Source: Galerina marginata
Taxonomy: Eukaryota; Basidiomycota; Agaricomycetes; Agaricales; Galerinaceae
Direction of reading: 5' to 3'
Assembly (NCBI GenBank): GCA_023014335.1
Contig: JAECYW010000032.1
Span: 124,001 to 188,000, forward strand
DNA length: 64,000 nt
Part shown: piece by piece, positions 1 to 11,678 of the stretch
Layout of the letters: every line of letters begins with the position of its first letter
How positions within the stretch are numbered: the first letter of the stretch is position 1
The notes under the pieces: model-generated
Databases searched by the model: none
What the model was told of the DNA's origin: nothing
Seen by the model: the letters and a program-made list of their open reading frames with translations, nothing else
Made by a program: the position numbers and the translations under genes

Positions 1-761
1 CGACCGCTGATCACTATTGAAAGATGTTGCAAAAAGTTCAACCGGGGTCGAAGTACTTTTAGCTATAATTAAATACTGAATTCTGGCTAATCTTTTTACC
101 TTGGGCTGTTCAGACTTTCAATGAACTTCGCCCTGTGATTGGGCTCAAAAGGGCCTGCTTACTTCATTGAAGCTAAGTATGTGCATAAGTACGCTATGAA
201 TTTGGGAGGCAATGTCGATAGGTGAGCTATTATGATATGAACGAGTTTCGAGAGGAAAAACCACCGCTCTTGAACCTTATTGATGCTATATTTATCTTGA
301 ATCAAGTCTGACACTGGTATCAAGCGGTGATCTGGGGCATCAAACTTCGCGAGAGATAGCTGCGGAGTGATAACTGACATGAGGAGAGGCGCTGAGAGAA
401 ATGTACTCGAAAGGTCGTGATAAGATATTTTTGACCGATCTCCTCGGGTTCTAACCAGATATATAAGGATAATTTTGTTCGACCCTAATGAGTGAGGCCA
501 TGAGTGCTGTCGATCAGGGGTTCCTGCTTCTTACGGGGGTCACGGAAGTCCGTCTTCCATTTTTTAGGAAGGGCTATGAGCGTCTACTTTTCAATCTGTC
601 CGATTCCGTCCTCTAGTGTGCGATATCTGGAAACGAGGTGCCTGGAATATGTGAAGAGCGGTAAAAGGTCCTCAGCTTTAAAAGCGCGTCAAATTTTGTG
701 GCTAGGACAGTCACGACCAGTCTAACCTCACTACAACTTGCATCTCAACAACAAAACTAAC
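1..761. other. Intergenic stretch upstream of the first gene
   Basis: No convincing coding frame is seen; the short open frames on both strands lack family features. A TATA-like ATATATAAGG lies near 459-468, about 300 bp before the first start codon, and an A/C-rich leader (CAACAACAAAACTAAC) directly precedes the ATG at 762, as is common in fungal 5' leaders. Confidence 0.4.
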
Positions 762-2705
762 ATGGATCCGAATCGTCGAAGCAATGTTGCCTTCGAGCTC
801 CCTGACAATAGTATGTCTCCGTAAGTCGATCTAAAAATTGGTGAGGCCCGACTTGCTAATTATTTCTGGGTCATAAGGCCGAATGGTGCCAGTGGCTTAA
901 AGCCAGGTATCGGTAATAATGGCGCTCCTGGTTTCAACCCCCTCACGCCAGGAGGGTAAGTGGGGATTGATTACAACCGTTCATACCACCAATATTCACC
1001 GGTTTTCCCTGGGCCAGCTTTGGAGGGCCACCTGTAATGGGAGGTGCTGGTCCTTTCGGCGGGTACGTCGGCCATATAACAGACGAGGAATTTCTTTCTC
1101 ATTTTGAGTAAAATAGAGGGATTGCAAGCGGTTTCAGGGCGGGACAAACGTCGACCACTACCCAGCAACAGTCCTCAACGTATGTTAAAATTTTTGATAT
1201 GCCCAAAAATTCATTTTCACTGAAAGTATATAAGAACGACAACCACACAACAATCCTCAAGCTATTCGTCGGAAACTATCCAGAGGTACGCCGTCTGTGA
1301 AGCATGTCCAAACATAAATATCTTACTTTGTCCGAGTTCCACGCAGTCGCTCGGGCTTGCCCTCACCCAGGTCCCTTGGATGCGCTTCAAAGTTATTGCA
1401 GAACCGGATATGAGCCTCTTCGCAAGCGACGCCCGCCTTCAGGCGTTCATCCAATCTATTACCGAGACCACCGTAGCCAGTGTCACCCAGGAAATTATGA
1501 ACGAATTCACGTCCACCCTCGAGCAGGCGATTGTGAAAATCAACCAGTCGATTACAGCTCGAATGTCTACCGTCACGGAGAGTGTCATCGCGCAAATTAC
1601 CTCCCTTACGAATATTCCAGGGGGTGTAACTGGGTTGCAGCCCCTTTGCCACGACGGTATCATTGGGGTTCCAGGTATCGGTGGCACGAATATCCCCAAC
1701 GGCTTGGGTGGCGTTGGTGGAATCCCCGTTTTTGGTCCTGCTCCAGGTATTGGCGGAATTCCTGTCTTTGTTCCTGTTCCAGGTGTTGGCGGAGGGTCGG
1801 ATGGTAATGGCCCCGGCCGAACGGTCATTATCATCGACAATTGTGGAAAGAAACACGCTCCAGGATGTCCCAACGACCACAATCGCGGGCACTGTTCATG
1901 CCCCGCCAATGACAGCTGCCCGATGCTATACCCAAACCAGAAGCCAGCGACCGTAGCCCCGCCCGACCTGACGAAGGCAGCCTGGATCTGGACCAAGGAG
2001 GTTGTTGGCGCCCCAGGTGGAGTTCTCCGGGGCATGGCGCGTCCCTTCCGCAAGACTATCTCCAGCAGGTGCCCAGTGAATCGCTTGACAATCGACATCG
2101 TTTGCGATGACGCCTACACTCTTTACGTCAACGGAAAGCTTGTCGGGTCTGGTAGCAACTGGACTATTGCACAGCGATACACCGTGCGCTTCGGGGACAC
2201 CAACAAAGTGGTAGTTGCCGTATACGCGATTCAAGGTCCGATCTCGATGGCACAGGTCGGGTTAGTCTGCGCCGGAGTAGTCTGGAATAGCCAGGAGAGG
2301 GGCCCAGTGCGAACGGTTTTCGAGACAGATACTACGTGGAAGACTTACCCCGCCGACGATTTCGATAGAACCTTCTTCGAGCGCGACTTCGATGACTGGA
2401 GCTGGGAAAACGCAGTCTCGGAAGGTGCATTCCCTACTACACCGCCGTGGGCTGGCAAGGTGATACTCCCAACCACCCAGAGCCCGAACGGCCCAGGGTC
2501 GAAGAACATAGCTGGGTTGCCCAAGATCCCAGACGCCCCTGAGGCCGAACCCGCGGACGTGATCACCTCCAACGAGGGAAGCAATGGAACGCCAGCGGAT
2601 CACACGCCAGTTATGGAGTCCGAGAAAGACCAGAGGAGCCGAAAGGATCTTGCGACCCCTGGAAGCGGGCGTTCCAGCGTCCTCAAGAATAGCCGCGGAA
2701 ACTAA
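762..2705 (+). CDS. Hypothetical Gly/Pro-rich protein with C-terminal beta-sandwich-like domain
   Basis: The start at 762 (MDPNRRSNVAFELP) follows a good leader. Several small exons, divided by introns of about 50-60 nt between 800 and 1380, encode Gly/Pro-rich and Thr/Gln/Ser-rich sequence; their exact junctions are uncertain. The long last exon (from about 1365) starts with a probable amphipathic stretch (TTVASVTQEIMNEFTSTL), followed by Gly-rich quasi-repeats (GIGGIPVFGPAP, GIGGIPVFVPVP), a short Cys/His-rich patch (CGKKHAPGC, HCSCPANDSC) and a domain from about residue 200 of that exon. That domain contains AAWIWTKEV, CDDAYTLYVNGKLVGSG and W..A..Y.V, the pattern of jelly-roll carbohydrate-binding folds such as the rhamnosidase N-terminal domain. 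The tail is Pro/Glu/Ser-rich. No signal peptide is seen. The function is unknown; sugar binding is an inference from the DDAYxLYVNG motif. Confidence 0.7.
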
Positions 2706-5402
2706 CGACGGTCTGGCGGTGGGAATATCATTGAAACTTTGCTCGTATAGGTCGCAAATAGGTCGTGAATATATGGCGTTGGCGCTCTGTATTTAGAAAG
2801 AATTCGGTGAATTAACATTGGAGATTTTCGAGATACAGAGGCAAGATATCGAAAGATAGATAGACTTACCGTTCAATTTGAGAATGCAAACCACGACTGT
2901 ATGTGAAGATGTACTCGAGTGGCTTTCGGTTGCTGAACGAGAACAGCGGGATTCTTTTGGGCCTGCGAGGTCAACGTCAGGGTCAAACCCAAGTCAAACC
3001 ACTGAGAGAATAAAAAGGTTAATAAGCAGCTGTTGACATTTGTATAAATCGCAAGCCGCTGGAAAAACAAGTGCCTCGAATTTTAGGCATCATCCATCCC
3101 GTCTGCCACCTCTGCTCATTACTCACACGTTCCAAGCTCATTTTCTGTTCTTCTGCACCCTGCGCCCATCAAACTCGACTTCAGAGGTCGGGCAGTAGCA
3201 AGGCAATACCGACACATCAGGCTGATATTTATCATTGCCTTGAGTCGCCCTCGGCGTCACTTTTTTTTCGCGGTTCCGCGTCATACCTGAAGAATTCTTT
3301 GCCACCGTAAGGGCTGCGCTGCGGCAGCAGGACCAGGAGATGTAGTATAGGGCTCGAAGCGGCGGAGTTGTTGGCCAGGTGGACGACGTTCGCAGCTAAT
3401 GGAGGCATTGGAAAGTAAACTGCGTTGAGCGACTGCGGAATGTCCAGAAGATCCCACGTTCTTGAAGGTGTGTTCCCTTTGTGTACTTCATTTACTTGCG
3501 GTTTATGAACTGTTCCATAGGACTCGAAATTACAGTACCAATTTCCAGACAAGGAAGGTTTCCACTCAGTGAGATACTCGTCTTATTTCAATTCGTTTGC
3601 TCATCAGTATCTAGGGCTACTGTGAAGGGATGTTGGTCGATTTAACAGCGAAGACGCCTATTTTCTTTCCCAGCCCAAAAAATTCATCATAGTTATGACG
3701 AAATGAATTCGGGAAATCGCCAACCCCCTCCTGGGGTGTCCCTTCTCCTGTACTGTCGCGCAGTCTCCTTCTCGCTGCAGCTTGTCCTTCAGGAAAGAGA
3801 CAAACACAAATACTCAACCTCTTGAATGTCGAGGGTGCAGCCGTGGCCAAACGCACATCACGACGATGATCATGTCCTTTAACAAGCTCCCGAATTCAGT
3901 CTTCTCCATCCGACGAAAAGCGTTTCCTCTACTCGCCATCCATGGCTGTGTCGAACTCAGTCGTCGACACCCTTAGTACGCTTTTTTCCCAGCATTGATC
4001 ACCCACGATACGAAGAAGCCGGAGGGTTGTTTTGGCATTAGGACACCCTTGTTGCTTGTTCTCCCTTCTCCCTCATCCTCCCTTCATCTTAATCCTCCCT
4101 CCTTCACGACCTCTCCATCCAAATAGACATCGTGGATTATTTGTGTTGGATGTTCCATGATCTGCCACTGCTTTTACGGGAGCTCGGCCTGCTTGTTGTC
4201 AAGTTTAACGAGTTGGCACCGTTTCGCTTTCAAATTCGTACATGGACGTGATTGTTTCGTCTTCGAGTTCGTACATACATGTGCGTGCGGTCATCGCCGT
4301 CGTTATTCCGCCTCCTTTCCCTTTTTCCACATTTCGTGCCTTTTACGTAGTCTTTGTTCTCCTCCTCATGAGACCTGAATGTTGTCGGTTGGCTTGACGA
4401 GTAGAATGGTATAAGTCTAACTCCGTGGTTTCCTCCTCTTTTTCTCGTCCGAGTTCGTGTGCGTGGTCGTTTTCGCCTTCACGTTCGCGTTTTCGTCATC
4501 ATCGTCGTCCCCGTCGTCCCCATATTCTTTCCTTTTCCCTACTTTTCTTCCATCCCCATAGGACCTAACTAAACCATTGGCGATCTTCACAAACTGGTTC
4601 TCACTATAATCATACCCCGATCCCGGGAAGGCGGGATTGCTGTTAGTTTGGCGGCAGCAACACGCAGATAATAGAACCTTGAGACTTCGCCCAGTGTATT
4701 TCTGGTAACTCGCTTTTATTACAACCTCGACGCTCTTCCAGACGTTGCCTTAGCCTGATCTTCCGTATGAATACCAGCACGTGCCCGTTTAGACGCGACG
4801 CGACGCTATGACGCGAAGACAGATTCTATGTGTTTTCAACCCACAGGCCACTGACTTAATATGTCTCATACTGTATACACCGCTTTAGTGTTCAGACAGT
4901 TGCCTGTCTGGTCCTTGATACTTCTTGGCTGCACAGTTCAAGTCTGCAGGCACGTAAAAAGGCACGTAAAAAATTGCGGGTAACGATGGTGCTGCGTAGT
5001 CGCTTGAGATATATAAATACAAATGAATATAATGGTGACGACCCTAGGCGCTCATCATCGGAGGTCAAACACTTGACAGTCCCGGGACAGCCCCTTACCA
5101 GGGCGGCAATCATGATGCTAATCAGATCCGGCTTATTGAGTTTGCCCGTCGAGTTGGACGCTCAGTCAAGTGGCGGTCTTTGGTGCTTATAAATTCAGCG
5201 AATCCTCAAAGTAATATACCCAGACTCACTCATTCTGAGTTGAAAATATTTGTCGTCGCTTTTTGCCTACTGATTTTAAAATATTTTGGCTGAGTCGGGT
5301 AAGGACCGCTGACTATAATTGTGGGGATGTTCGGGGTTGCTAGATGCCGGTCACACGCGCTCCTTCTTAAAATAGGTACTATTCTGAAGGTTAAAAAGTT
5401 CC
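2706..5402. other. Gene-free stretch with pyrimidine-rich segment
   Basis: I found no supported gene in these 2.7 kb. From about 4,020 to 4,560 the plus strand is rich in C/T with repeated TCGTCATCATCGTCGTCC-like simple sequence. Small open frames on both strands have no recognisable domains or spliceable partners. Confidence 0.4.
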
Positions 5403-6750
5403 TTGGATTATATGGCACAAAATCCACGACGCCCAGTTTCATCCGCTGCCATGTCCGCCATTGCCCAAGTTGCAGACCTGCCTCCCCTTGCTGTCCAGAA
5501 ATCGGATATTAGCAGCTCGCTCAATTCCACTATCATCTTTACGTTCATGATTGGTGAGCTTCAATATATGTCGCGGCTCTCTGGCTTAGGTTTATGGACT
5601 GTTTTGCCAATTTTAGGAATCTATACTGTGGTCTACCTCGGCACGCTGTACTCGTATGGTAAGACCCCACACATTATTGCTCTATGAATGAAATATGTAC
5701 CCCAAGGCAGTGATGAAGAGAAGTTCCCAACGGCTCGTGATCGTCGGCACTATCACCATGCTCTACTTGCTCAGTATCGTCCAATTTGGCTTTCAACTAT
5801 GGGACTTGCAGTGGACGTTCTTAAAACACGGGGAAACTCGGGAGAGCGTCTTTGTTTCCCAATTTACTTCCCCTACTTGGGGCGAGATTTTGTCCACCAC
5901 GAGTACTGTGCTTACTTTGGTTCTCGCCGACGGACTCCTTGTGAGTGAGTATGCCCTGTCCATGAACAAGTCGCTAATTTGATAGATATGGCGATGTTTC
6001 TTTGTCTGGAATCGATCGCTGCGTGTGATTTTGTTGCCTTTGTTTCTCTTGTTCTCCGAAGCAGGTGGGTGTTTCGGTGAACATTTTGTTTTGGTCCTGA
6101 TATGGAATCCATACTGTCTCAAGCGCTATCAGTCACCTCGATGATAATTATAGGAATCGACTTTCAACACCCAACAGCCAAAATATCTGCTTTGTTCGGT
6201 GGCCTGGAATCGGCTTTGTATTTCGTATCGGTTGCTACCAGCCTAACGGGAACAGTACTTATCGCGTTCAGGATTCATTCAGTTTCCAGTAACGATTCAG
6301 AAGGTGTACTATCATCGGAAAGGTTCAAGCATATTATCGAAATAGTGGTACAATCCGCCGTGCTTTATTCACTTGCCCTACTGGTACCCGCAATCGGAAA
6401 TATCGTCCCTCCTAATATCCCATTCGCTAATTACAGCGCGGCCATATGCTCCCCGATCACAGTAAGTAGTTATTTGCCACATCTCTACTCGATGGCACTC
6501 AGTGTCCGATCAGGGACTTGTGCCGACTATAATGGTTGCTCGCGTGTGCATTGCCAATGCAAACAGTAATAATAATACCAGCCAACCATCAACCATTCAC
6601 CGCATATCTGGCCTCCAATTCCAAGGAGAAGACACTAACAACAATGGAACACAGACTGGGACGAATAGTCTTCAAGAAATGAACAGCGATGTCGTGCCAA
6701 TATCTCTGGAAAGCCGACAAATCAAGTTATTTACAGTAAAAGACCAATAA
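5403..6750 (+). CDS. Multi-pass membrane protein (basidiomycete seven-TM-like family)
   Basis: Exons joined across short introns give a protein with about seven hydrophobic segments: SSLNSTIIFTFMIGELQY, VLPILGIYTVVYLGTLY, IVGTITMLYLLSIVQFGF, STVLTLVLADGLLIW followed by RCFFVWN, a segment after IDFQHPTAKISALFGG, IVVQSAVLYSLALLVPAIG, and a final segment before a hydrophilic Asn/Ser/Thr-rich tail that ends at the TAA at 6748-6750. The VLADGLLIWRCFFVWN block is typical of a large family of uncharacterised membrane proteins in Agaricomycetes. Possible starts are 5403, 5412 (MAQNPRRPV) and 5451 (MSAIAQVADLPP). The last intron removes 'gtaagtag...cactcag' so that ...CSPIT joins VSDQGLVPTIMVARV. The ligand or function is unknown; no classical GPCR DRY or NPxxY motif is evident. 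Confidence 0.75.
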
Positions 6751-7102
6751 ACGAGGGTTGGGACTGGCAAGAATAGCCATCCTCTAAAGCCAGAACTCAA
6801 GCGATGTGGAGAAAGGTGCAGGGGTAAGTTCTTAACTTGGTTGTTGATCTACTGGAATGAGAGGCTGGGCTTACACGTTGGCAATAGCCGCCTCAAGAGG
6901 CCTATTTTTCACTATGCTTACCATCCATCGGGCATGCTAGCAAGTATCTGTTTCCGTCCAATTTACTTTAGACGCCATGGCGATGGACAAGGGTGTCCTA
7001 CGATTGACGCCTCCTTAATTGCTAATTATATTTCTTGCTCCATGTATCATATCCATGAAACTGCCTCCACCTAATTATTCTTGGGAAGCCTACATTAGCA
7101 CC
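6751..7102. other. Short intergenic gap between convergent genes
   Basis: This stretch lies between the 3' ends of the plus-strand membrane protein and the minus-strand WSC gene. No coding features are recognised. Confidence 0.4.
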
Positions 7103-9375
7103 TTAAGAGCTTATCTGCTCGAATACGTTAGGTGCCTGCAAGAAAACTGGTCTGCAGTCACTCTTTATATAATTTCGATGACCATCGATAGGAGAAAATA
7201 CGAGGTCAAATCGGTTTCCTGCTGTAACGTTGACGCAAAAAGCCCAGAGATCGGCACGAGAATTTGCACCCAACAAGAACAAGAGTGGCTGGAAAAGCGG
7301 GCCAGTAGGGTTGAGAGGGTTTGCCTGCGCCTTATTTAGAGTGTTCGACGAGTGGTAAAGGGCATATATGCACATACCATTCCGCAGTATCCGTCAAAAA
7401 ATGTTCGGTTCCCTCCTACTACCAACGTCGGAGAATCTCCAACATTGACTGTGAAAGAGTTCCCAAGTGGGAATCCACTTAAAATCCCAGGACCAAGCAA
7501 GCCTGTTTCAAACTCATTAAAGCAATCAACGCACGCCTAAAAAGAGTTGAATATTCAAGTCGTTCAGGTTTGAAGGAGAGTAGAAATTTACCGTTAAAAT
7601 AAAGAAGCCTGAAGGGAAAGTTGCATCTGAGGCGACCACCAGGCCTAGCGCATCCGGAAGCAATGAGCCATTTCGCGGCAAAACCTGTAGAACAAAAGAC
7701 GCGGATAGTTGTAAACAGGTTTCAAAATCGATTGCTGCCGAGGTATCTTGATAGATTGATATTCGAGCGCTTCCGCCGTTGAAACTCGAAGATCCACAGA
7801 ACTCCGTGGGATCCCCAGTGCACACGACGCTGCAATTACTGTCGGAGACTGGTAGCCCAGACAGCATCGCGTGGCCGCACCCTACGGACACATTGACTGC
7901 TTATAAATGTAGGACGGAAATTGTACGTACAGCATTCCCCCCCATTTTCTAACCCAGAAAGCAAGGGGGTGCCGGGATCAAAATGCCGGACCGGTACCCG
8001 GTTAGTTAGTCCAGCCGCCAGAGGCGAAAAAAAAAATTGGACCCCCCGGTAAACTGCCCCCAAAACTTGATTTTAGCTCTTTAAGTGCAGCTAAATACTG
8101 TTCAAATTTTGTAATACAGTCAGAACTTGGGATTTGCTTGGGATGAAGCATAAATTTGTTCATTTACAGCCCGAAAACTGCAGAAAATGCTGCGATGTTG
8201 CATACATGCTACAAGCTGGCCCAAAATTGTTAGCATGATGTTACTAACCTAAAAACTGTATAATAAGCCATTGATGTCTACTTTCAAAGTTTTACATTCA
8301 TTTTTATACGTTGCAGAGCGCTAGAGGGTGCCTCCAGGAGGCCAACAAGCACCGAAGTCAGAACTGATGCACGGAAGTGACCGAAAATGATGTAATATTA
8401 CTATATTTGGCTGTGTTCCTGATTATGTAAGTTAGTTAGTCCACCGAAAGTTGGCTTTAGAAAAATATCGACCCCAGGTCTTTTTTTTTTTTTCCGGGAC
8501 CCCCTTGCCAGAAAGCGCGAAGTTGCTCGCTTTACAGGAAGCAGTGCATGTCTCCAATGTTACAGGCCCCGATAAGCCTACCATACGCTCGAGATCGCGG
8601 AGAGTGAGGTCATCCCGGTCGCTGTAGCATGATTTCAACATTCTATGCGACGTAGACGAAAGGGTTTGAATGGAATTACGAGAAGCAGCCTTTGTATTGC
8701 CAAGTATTGACAACTGGCTTAATGCTTGGATGAATCACGTTCGAGGCCCCGTTTGCGAATACTTCGATAGCGTCCATTCCTCCACATGTCAGAGTACTGT
8801 CTCCAGCGCATGGGTCACTGCATGAGTTATCTGGTTCGCTGATACTAGTCTGCATCGCAAAATCGCACCCTGTAAAGGCAAAAATACTTGAGCAGTCGAC
8901 GCGATGGATAGATCATCGACATACAGCATTCCTGCATATAATTAATATTATAACGTAGAGACTGGCTGTTGAGAGCGATTATGGATTACATACGTCATGA
9001 AACTCGACTCCAGCGAATGCAAAGTTCCCCGGGGTGCATAAACCCATACAAGCTGCGGGTGTCATGTTGGCGCTTGTGAAAGACTCCTCGTGCAAAGTAC
9101 GCAGTGCGCTCCTGTCTCTTCGCTTTTTGCCTCAGTTATCAAACAATATTTGTGGGGCGATAGTAAACTCACTTAAAGCACCCAACTCTGGTCCAACCAG
9201 GAAGAGTAGTGTTTGGGTTCGAGGGGGTTTGTCGAACCTCCAAAGCCCCGATATAGTCTGCATTTCCCTACGAAATGAAAATATGTCAGTCGAAGAAAAA
9301 TAGAACGACGAAATGCTGAACTCGAGCTGTGTAGATCAACACTGTGATAACGAAAATGGAAAGCCAATGTTGCAT
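7103..9375 (-). pseudogene. WSC-domain secreted protein, disrupted by a transposon
   Basis: The gene reads from an ATG at 9375. A hydrophobic signal sequence (MQHWLSIFVITVLIYTAR) is followed by a short intron. WSC domain 1 begins at GWTRVGCF and includes RTL, NMTPAACMGLC, FAFAGVEF and, after introns, CSDPCAGDSTLTCGG. WSC domain 2 begins at WQYKGCF and includes ETCTASCKASNFALSG, GLENGGECC, GCGHAMLSG, CSVVCTGDPTEFCG and ARISIYQ. WSC domains are eight-Cys carbohydrate-binding modules of fungal cell-wall proteins. A C-terminal region follows (DCFNEFETGLLGPG, FFDGYCGM, ADLWAFCVNVTAGN) and stops at 7103. A 546-bp element sits between ALSG and LENGG inside the second WSC domain; removing it and one target-site copy restores the frame exactly. 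As it stands the exon is interrupted unless the element is spliced out, so I call it a recently broken gene. All other exons look intact. Confidence 0.8.
7962..8507. mobile_element. hAT-type non-autonomous miniature element (MITE)
   Basis: The element is 546 bp long. Its ends are inverted: the left end reads CAAGGGGGTGCCGG and the right end, read from outside, CAAGGGGGTCCCGG (13 of 14 match). It is flanked by a perfect 8-bp duplication, CCAGAAAG, at 7954-7961 and 8508-8515. An 8-bp target duplication with CA-starting, G-rich ends is the signature of the hAT superfamily. There is no transposase reading frame inside, only A/T-rich sequence, so it must be mobilised in trans. The 13-mer GTTAGTTAGTCCA occurs as a direct repeat near both ends (8001-8013 and 8431-8443) and could be a subterminal protein-binding site. 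Confidence 0.85.
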
Positions 9376-10549
9376 CTTGGAGGAGCACCGGAGTCTGAGC
9401 GTCGAGTTGGTTAAACCAGGACTCGTTTATATACAAGACGAAATCAGTTCTAATGTTGGCCCCGATGACCCGGGATCATTCTTCAGGAACTTGCCAACTG
9501 TCGAACGTAACTGAACTAGAATAAACCAGATAATCTATTTTCGTTTAATCAGTTTTGATAAATCGCAAGTAGCGTCTTTTACCGCCTTTGGCTTTGTCGT
9601 TTTGCGGGTTTTGCAAGAATACACAAGTGAGGCTGTTTATTCCTTTGAGGGAGCACAACCGTCAGCCAGAAACCAAGAGACGTGAGGCACCATTCATTCA
9701 TACCAGAACATGAAGTACTTCATGATTCACGCGGTGTGTACAGTCCACCTTCCATCTGTTGAAATGTCGATACACTCTTAAAAAGTTCTTCATCAAGCGA
9801 GATATATTTGTGTCTGTCAAGTATGTGATCAACAATCAAGCAACTGGCATGAGATAGCTATGGCTGCCTAACCAAATCGCGTTCCCAGCTCGAAAGCTCC
9901 TTGACCGAGTCGTAGGTGCTAATTGCCTACACATGTTCCTAGAACAGTGCGAGAACGAATCCCAACCGTGAAGTCGTACAAGGCCAAGTGAGATCGCTGG
10001 GAAGTCGACTGCGAACGAGAGTGCATAGTCTGAGCCCAGTGCTCCAAGTTTAGATTCAGAATCATGACGGACGGACGCATCGGCAGCTTTTCCCGGGATA
10101 ACTAAAGATCTGCAACGCCATTCTTTCAAAGCGTCAAAATAACCGGCCAGCGTTCATGGTCAAACAGCAATACAAGTAGATATATGGCATCGCAGAACAA
10201 TGTTGCATGCCTTCAAACGACATTAGCAATGTTCCGAGTCGACTATCAAATGAACGCCAAATGGCCGGTCAGGCGTGACCGGCGACCAGAGAATTGTCGT
10301 ACTTATTGTACTGGTATTTCTTTTGAGATGTAGGTCCAAAGCGTTAAAACGAGAAACGAATGCATACCGATAGCAAGATGAGACGAAAATTATTGACGAC
10401 AGTGATGACGGACACGAATATAGCACAATCACTGGGCGCCATCATCAACAGCACAAGCCTAGCAGAAAATAAGCCCCTAAATCGGAAAGAAATGTGAAAG
10501 TAGCTATGATTCGAATTTACGATGTCGATAAATGCCTTACACTACGAGG
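9376..10549. other. Gene-free stretch
   Basis: This holds the upstream region of the WSC gene (minus strand) and further sequence with no recognised protein. Small open frames such as the one on the minus strand at 9836-10129 carry no domain features. Confidence 0.35.
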
Positions 10550-11678
10550 AGAAGGTTGGTAGTAAGTGTCATGGGTTATTAGCGCACGATGCTCGACTCC
10601 TTTCTTGATGCCAGCCACGACCACTCGGCGCAATGATACCAGGCGGAAGGGCCCCAACTAGTACCGGAAAAATCAGTTCGCATGTTGAGCATCCCGACCA
10701 GTATTATTAAATGACGTACGTTTAAAAGATTTGATTACCAGATACGTTATTTCAACATCAGGACCGAAGTGAGCAGCAGGAAATGCAGGATAAGTACGGC
10801 CTCGATCTAGGAGTATAACAGAAATAAAAATCGTCAAGGACAGCTAGGTATAGTGAAATCATCGGCATTCCTCCGAGGAGACGCTCACATTGTATTTTTC
10901 TGTTCCACGAATCCACAGGTCGCGCTAGGAGTATAATTAGCTCACAGGTCAGCCTGAAAATCATAAATAATAAAGGAAGAAATGAGTCGTACGCGCTGAC
11001 ACCATCAAACCAACCGAGATCAGCCCTGAGGCCAAGGCCTGAGCGAGCTTGAGCAAGGGATTAAGAACGAAGGCGTATAATATATGTATGGTAATGACCA
11101 TACGTCTAAAACAATGAGGTGGTCATTTCGTAGCTCGAAGTCAGACTGCAATTAGTATTTACCTCGGTAGTGACTGGCACTTTCATAACAACTGTCGCTG
11201 GGGGATCATCGATGATGGTCCATAGCCATTAGTAAACTCGGACAACTCGTCCTTATCTTCGTGTAATGTCAGGCTGTTGTCCAAGGGATAAGCTACCATG
11301 AAGGTGATCTCTTGCGAAAAGGCTCATCGTCGATCGCCGTGAGGAACACCGAGAACTGCCGCTCAAGCGTGTTTTTAGAGTATAGAAGATTATAGGACGA
11401 TGCTGACAGTAAGACTTGAAAGGATGATCAGTGTAGGAGGCCTAAGATGCACAGAAAAGCTTACACTTCTGAGGTCGAACTTGAAGCGCCCTCACCGCCG
11501 TCAACCTGCGGCTTCTTCGCAGATGTGTTCATTTGTATACACGGGTGATCCCCAAGGGATCCAACGAGGGAGAGGCCTAATAAAATCGAAGAATTGTTTC
11601 TAGGGACCACGGGCGTCGCTTTCCTTGGCGCTAACGACATCCTGGCTCTTAGGCAACCTACGACAGGTAACAGCTAGT
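10550..11678 (+). pseudogene. Diverged copy of an unknown membrane-protein gene (3' part recognisable)
   Basis: Two segments align in the same order and orientation with the minus-strand gene at 20.84-21.37 kb. At about 10,947-11,030 the translation NKGRNESYALTPSNQPR matches HKGKNESYALTPSSQLR of the other copy, preceded in both by an intron ending ACAG and by QPE. At about 11,630-11,678 the end NDILALRQPTTGNS-stop matches NDILAPQQPTTNNISQ-stop. About 480 bp extra lie between the two segments compared with the other copy. The upstream half shows no clean membrane-spanning frame and contains stops, so I treat it as a decayed paralogue; its 5' limit is a guess. The family is not identified. Confidence 0.4.

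Noticed and set aside
11100..11540. A minus-strand gene starting MNTSAKKPQVDGG
   Set aside because: It splices only by forcing several exons, and the plus strand here encodes the recognisable end NDILALRQPTTGNS of a paralogue.
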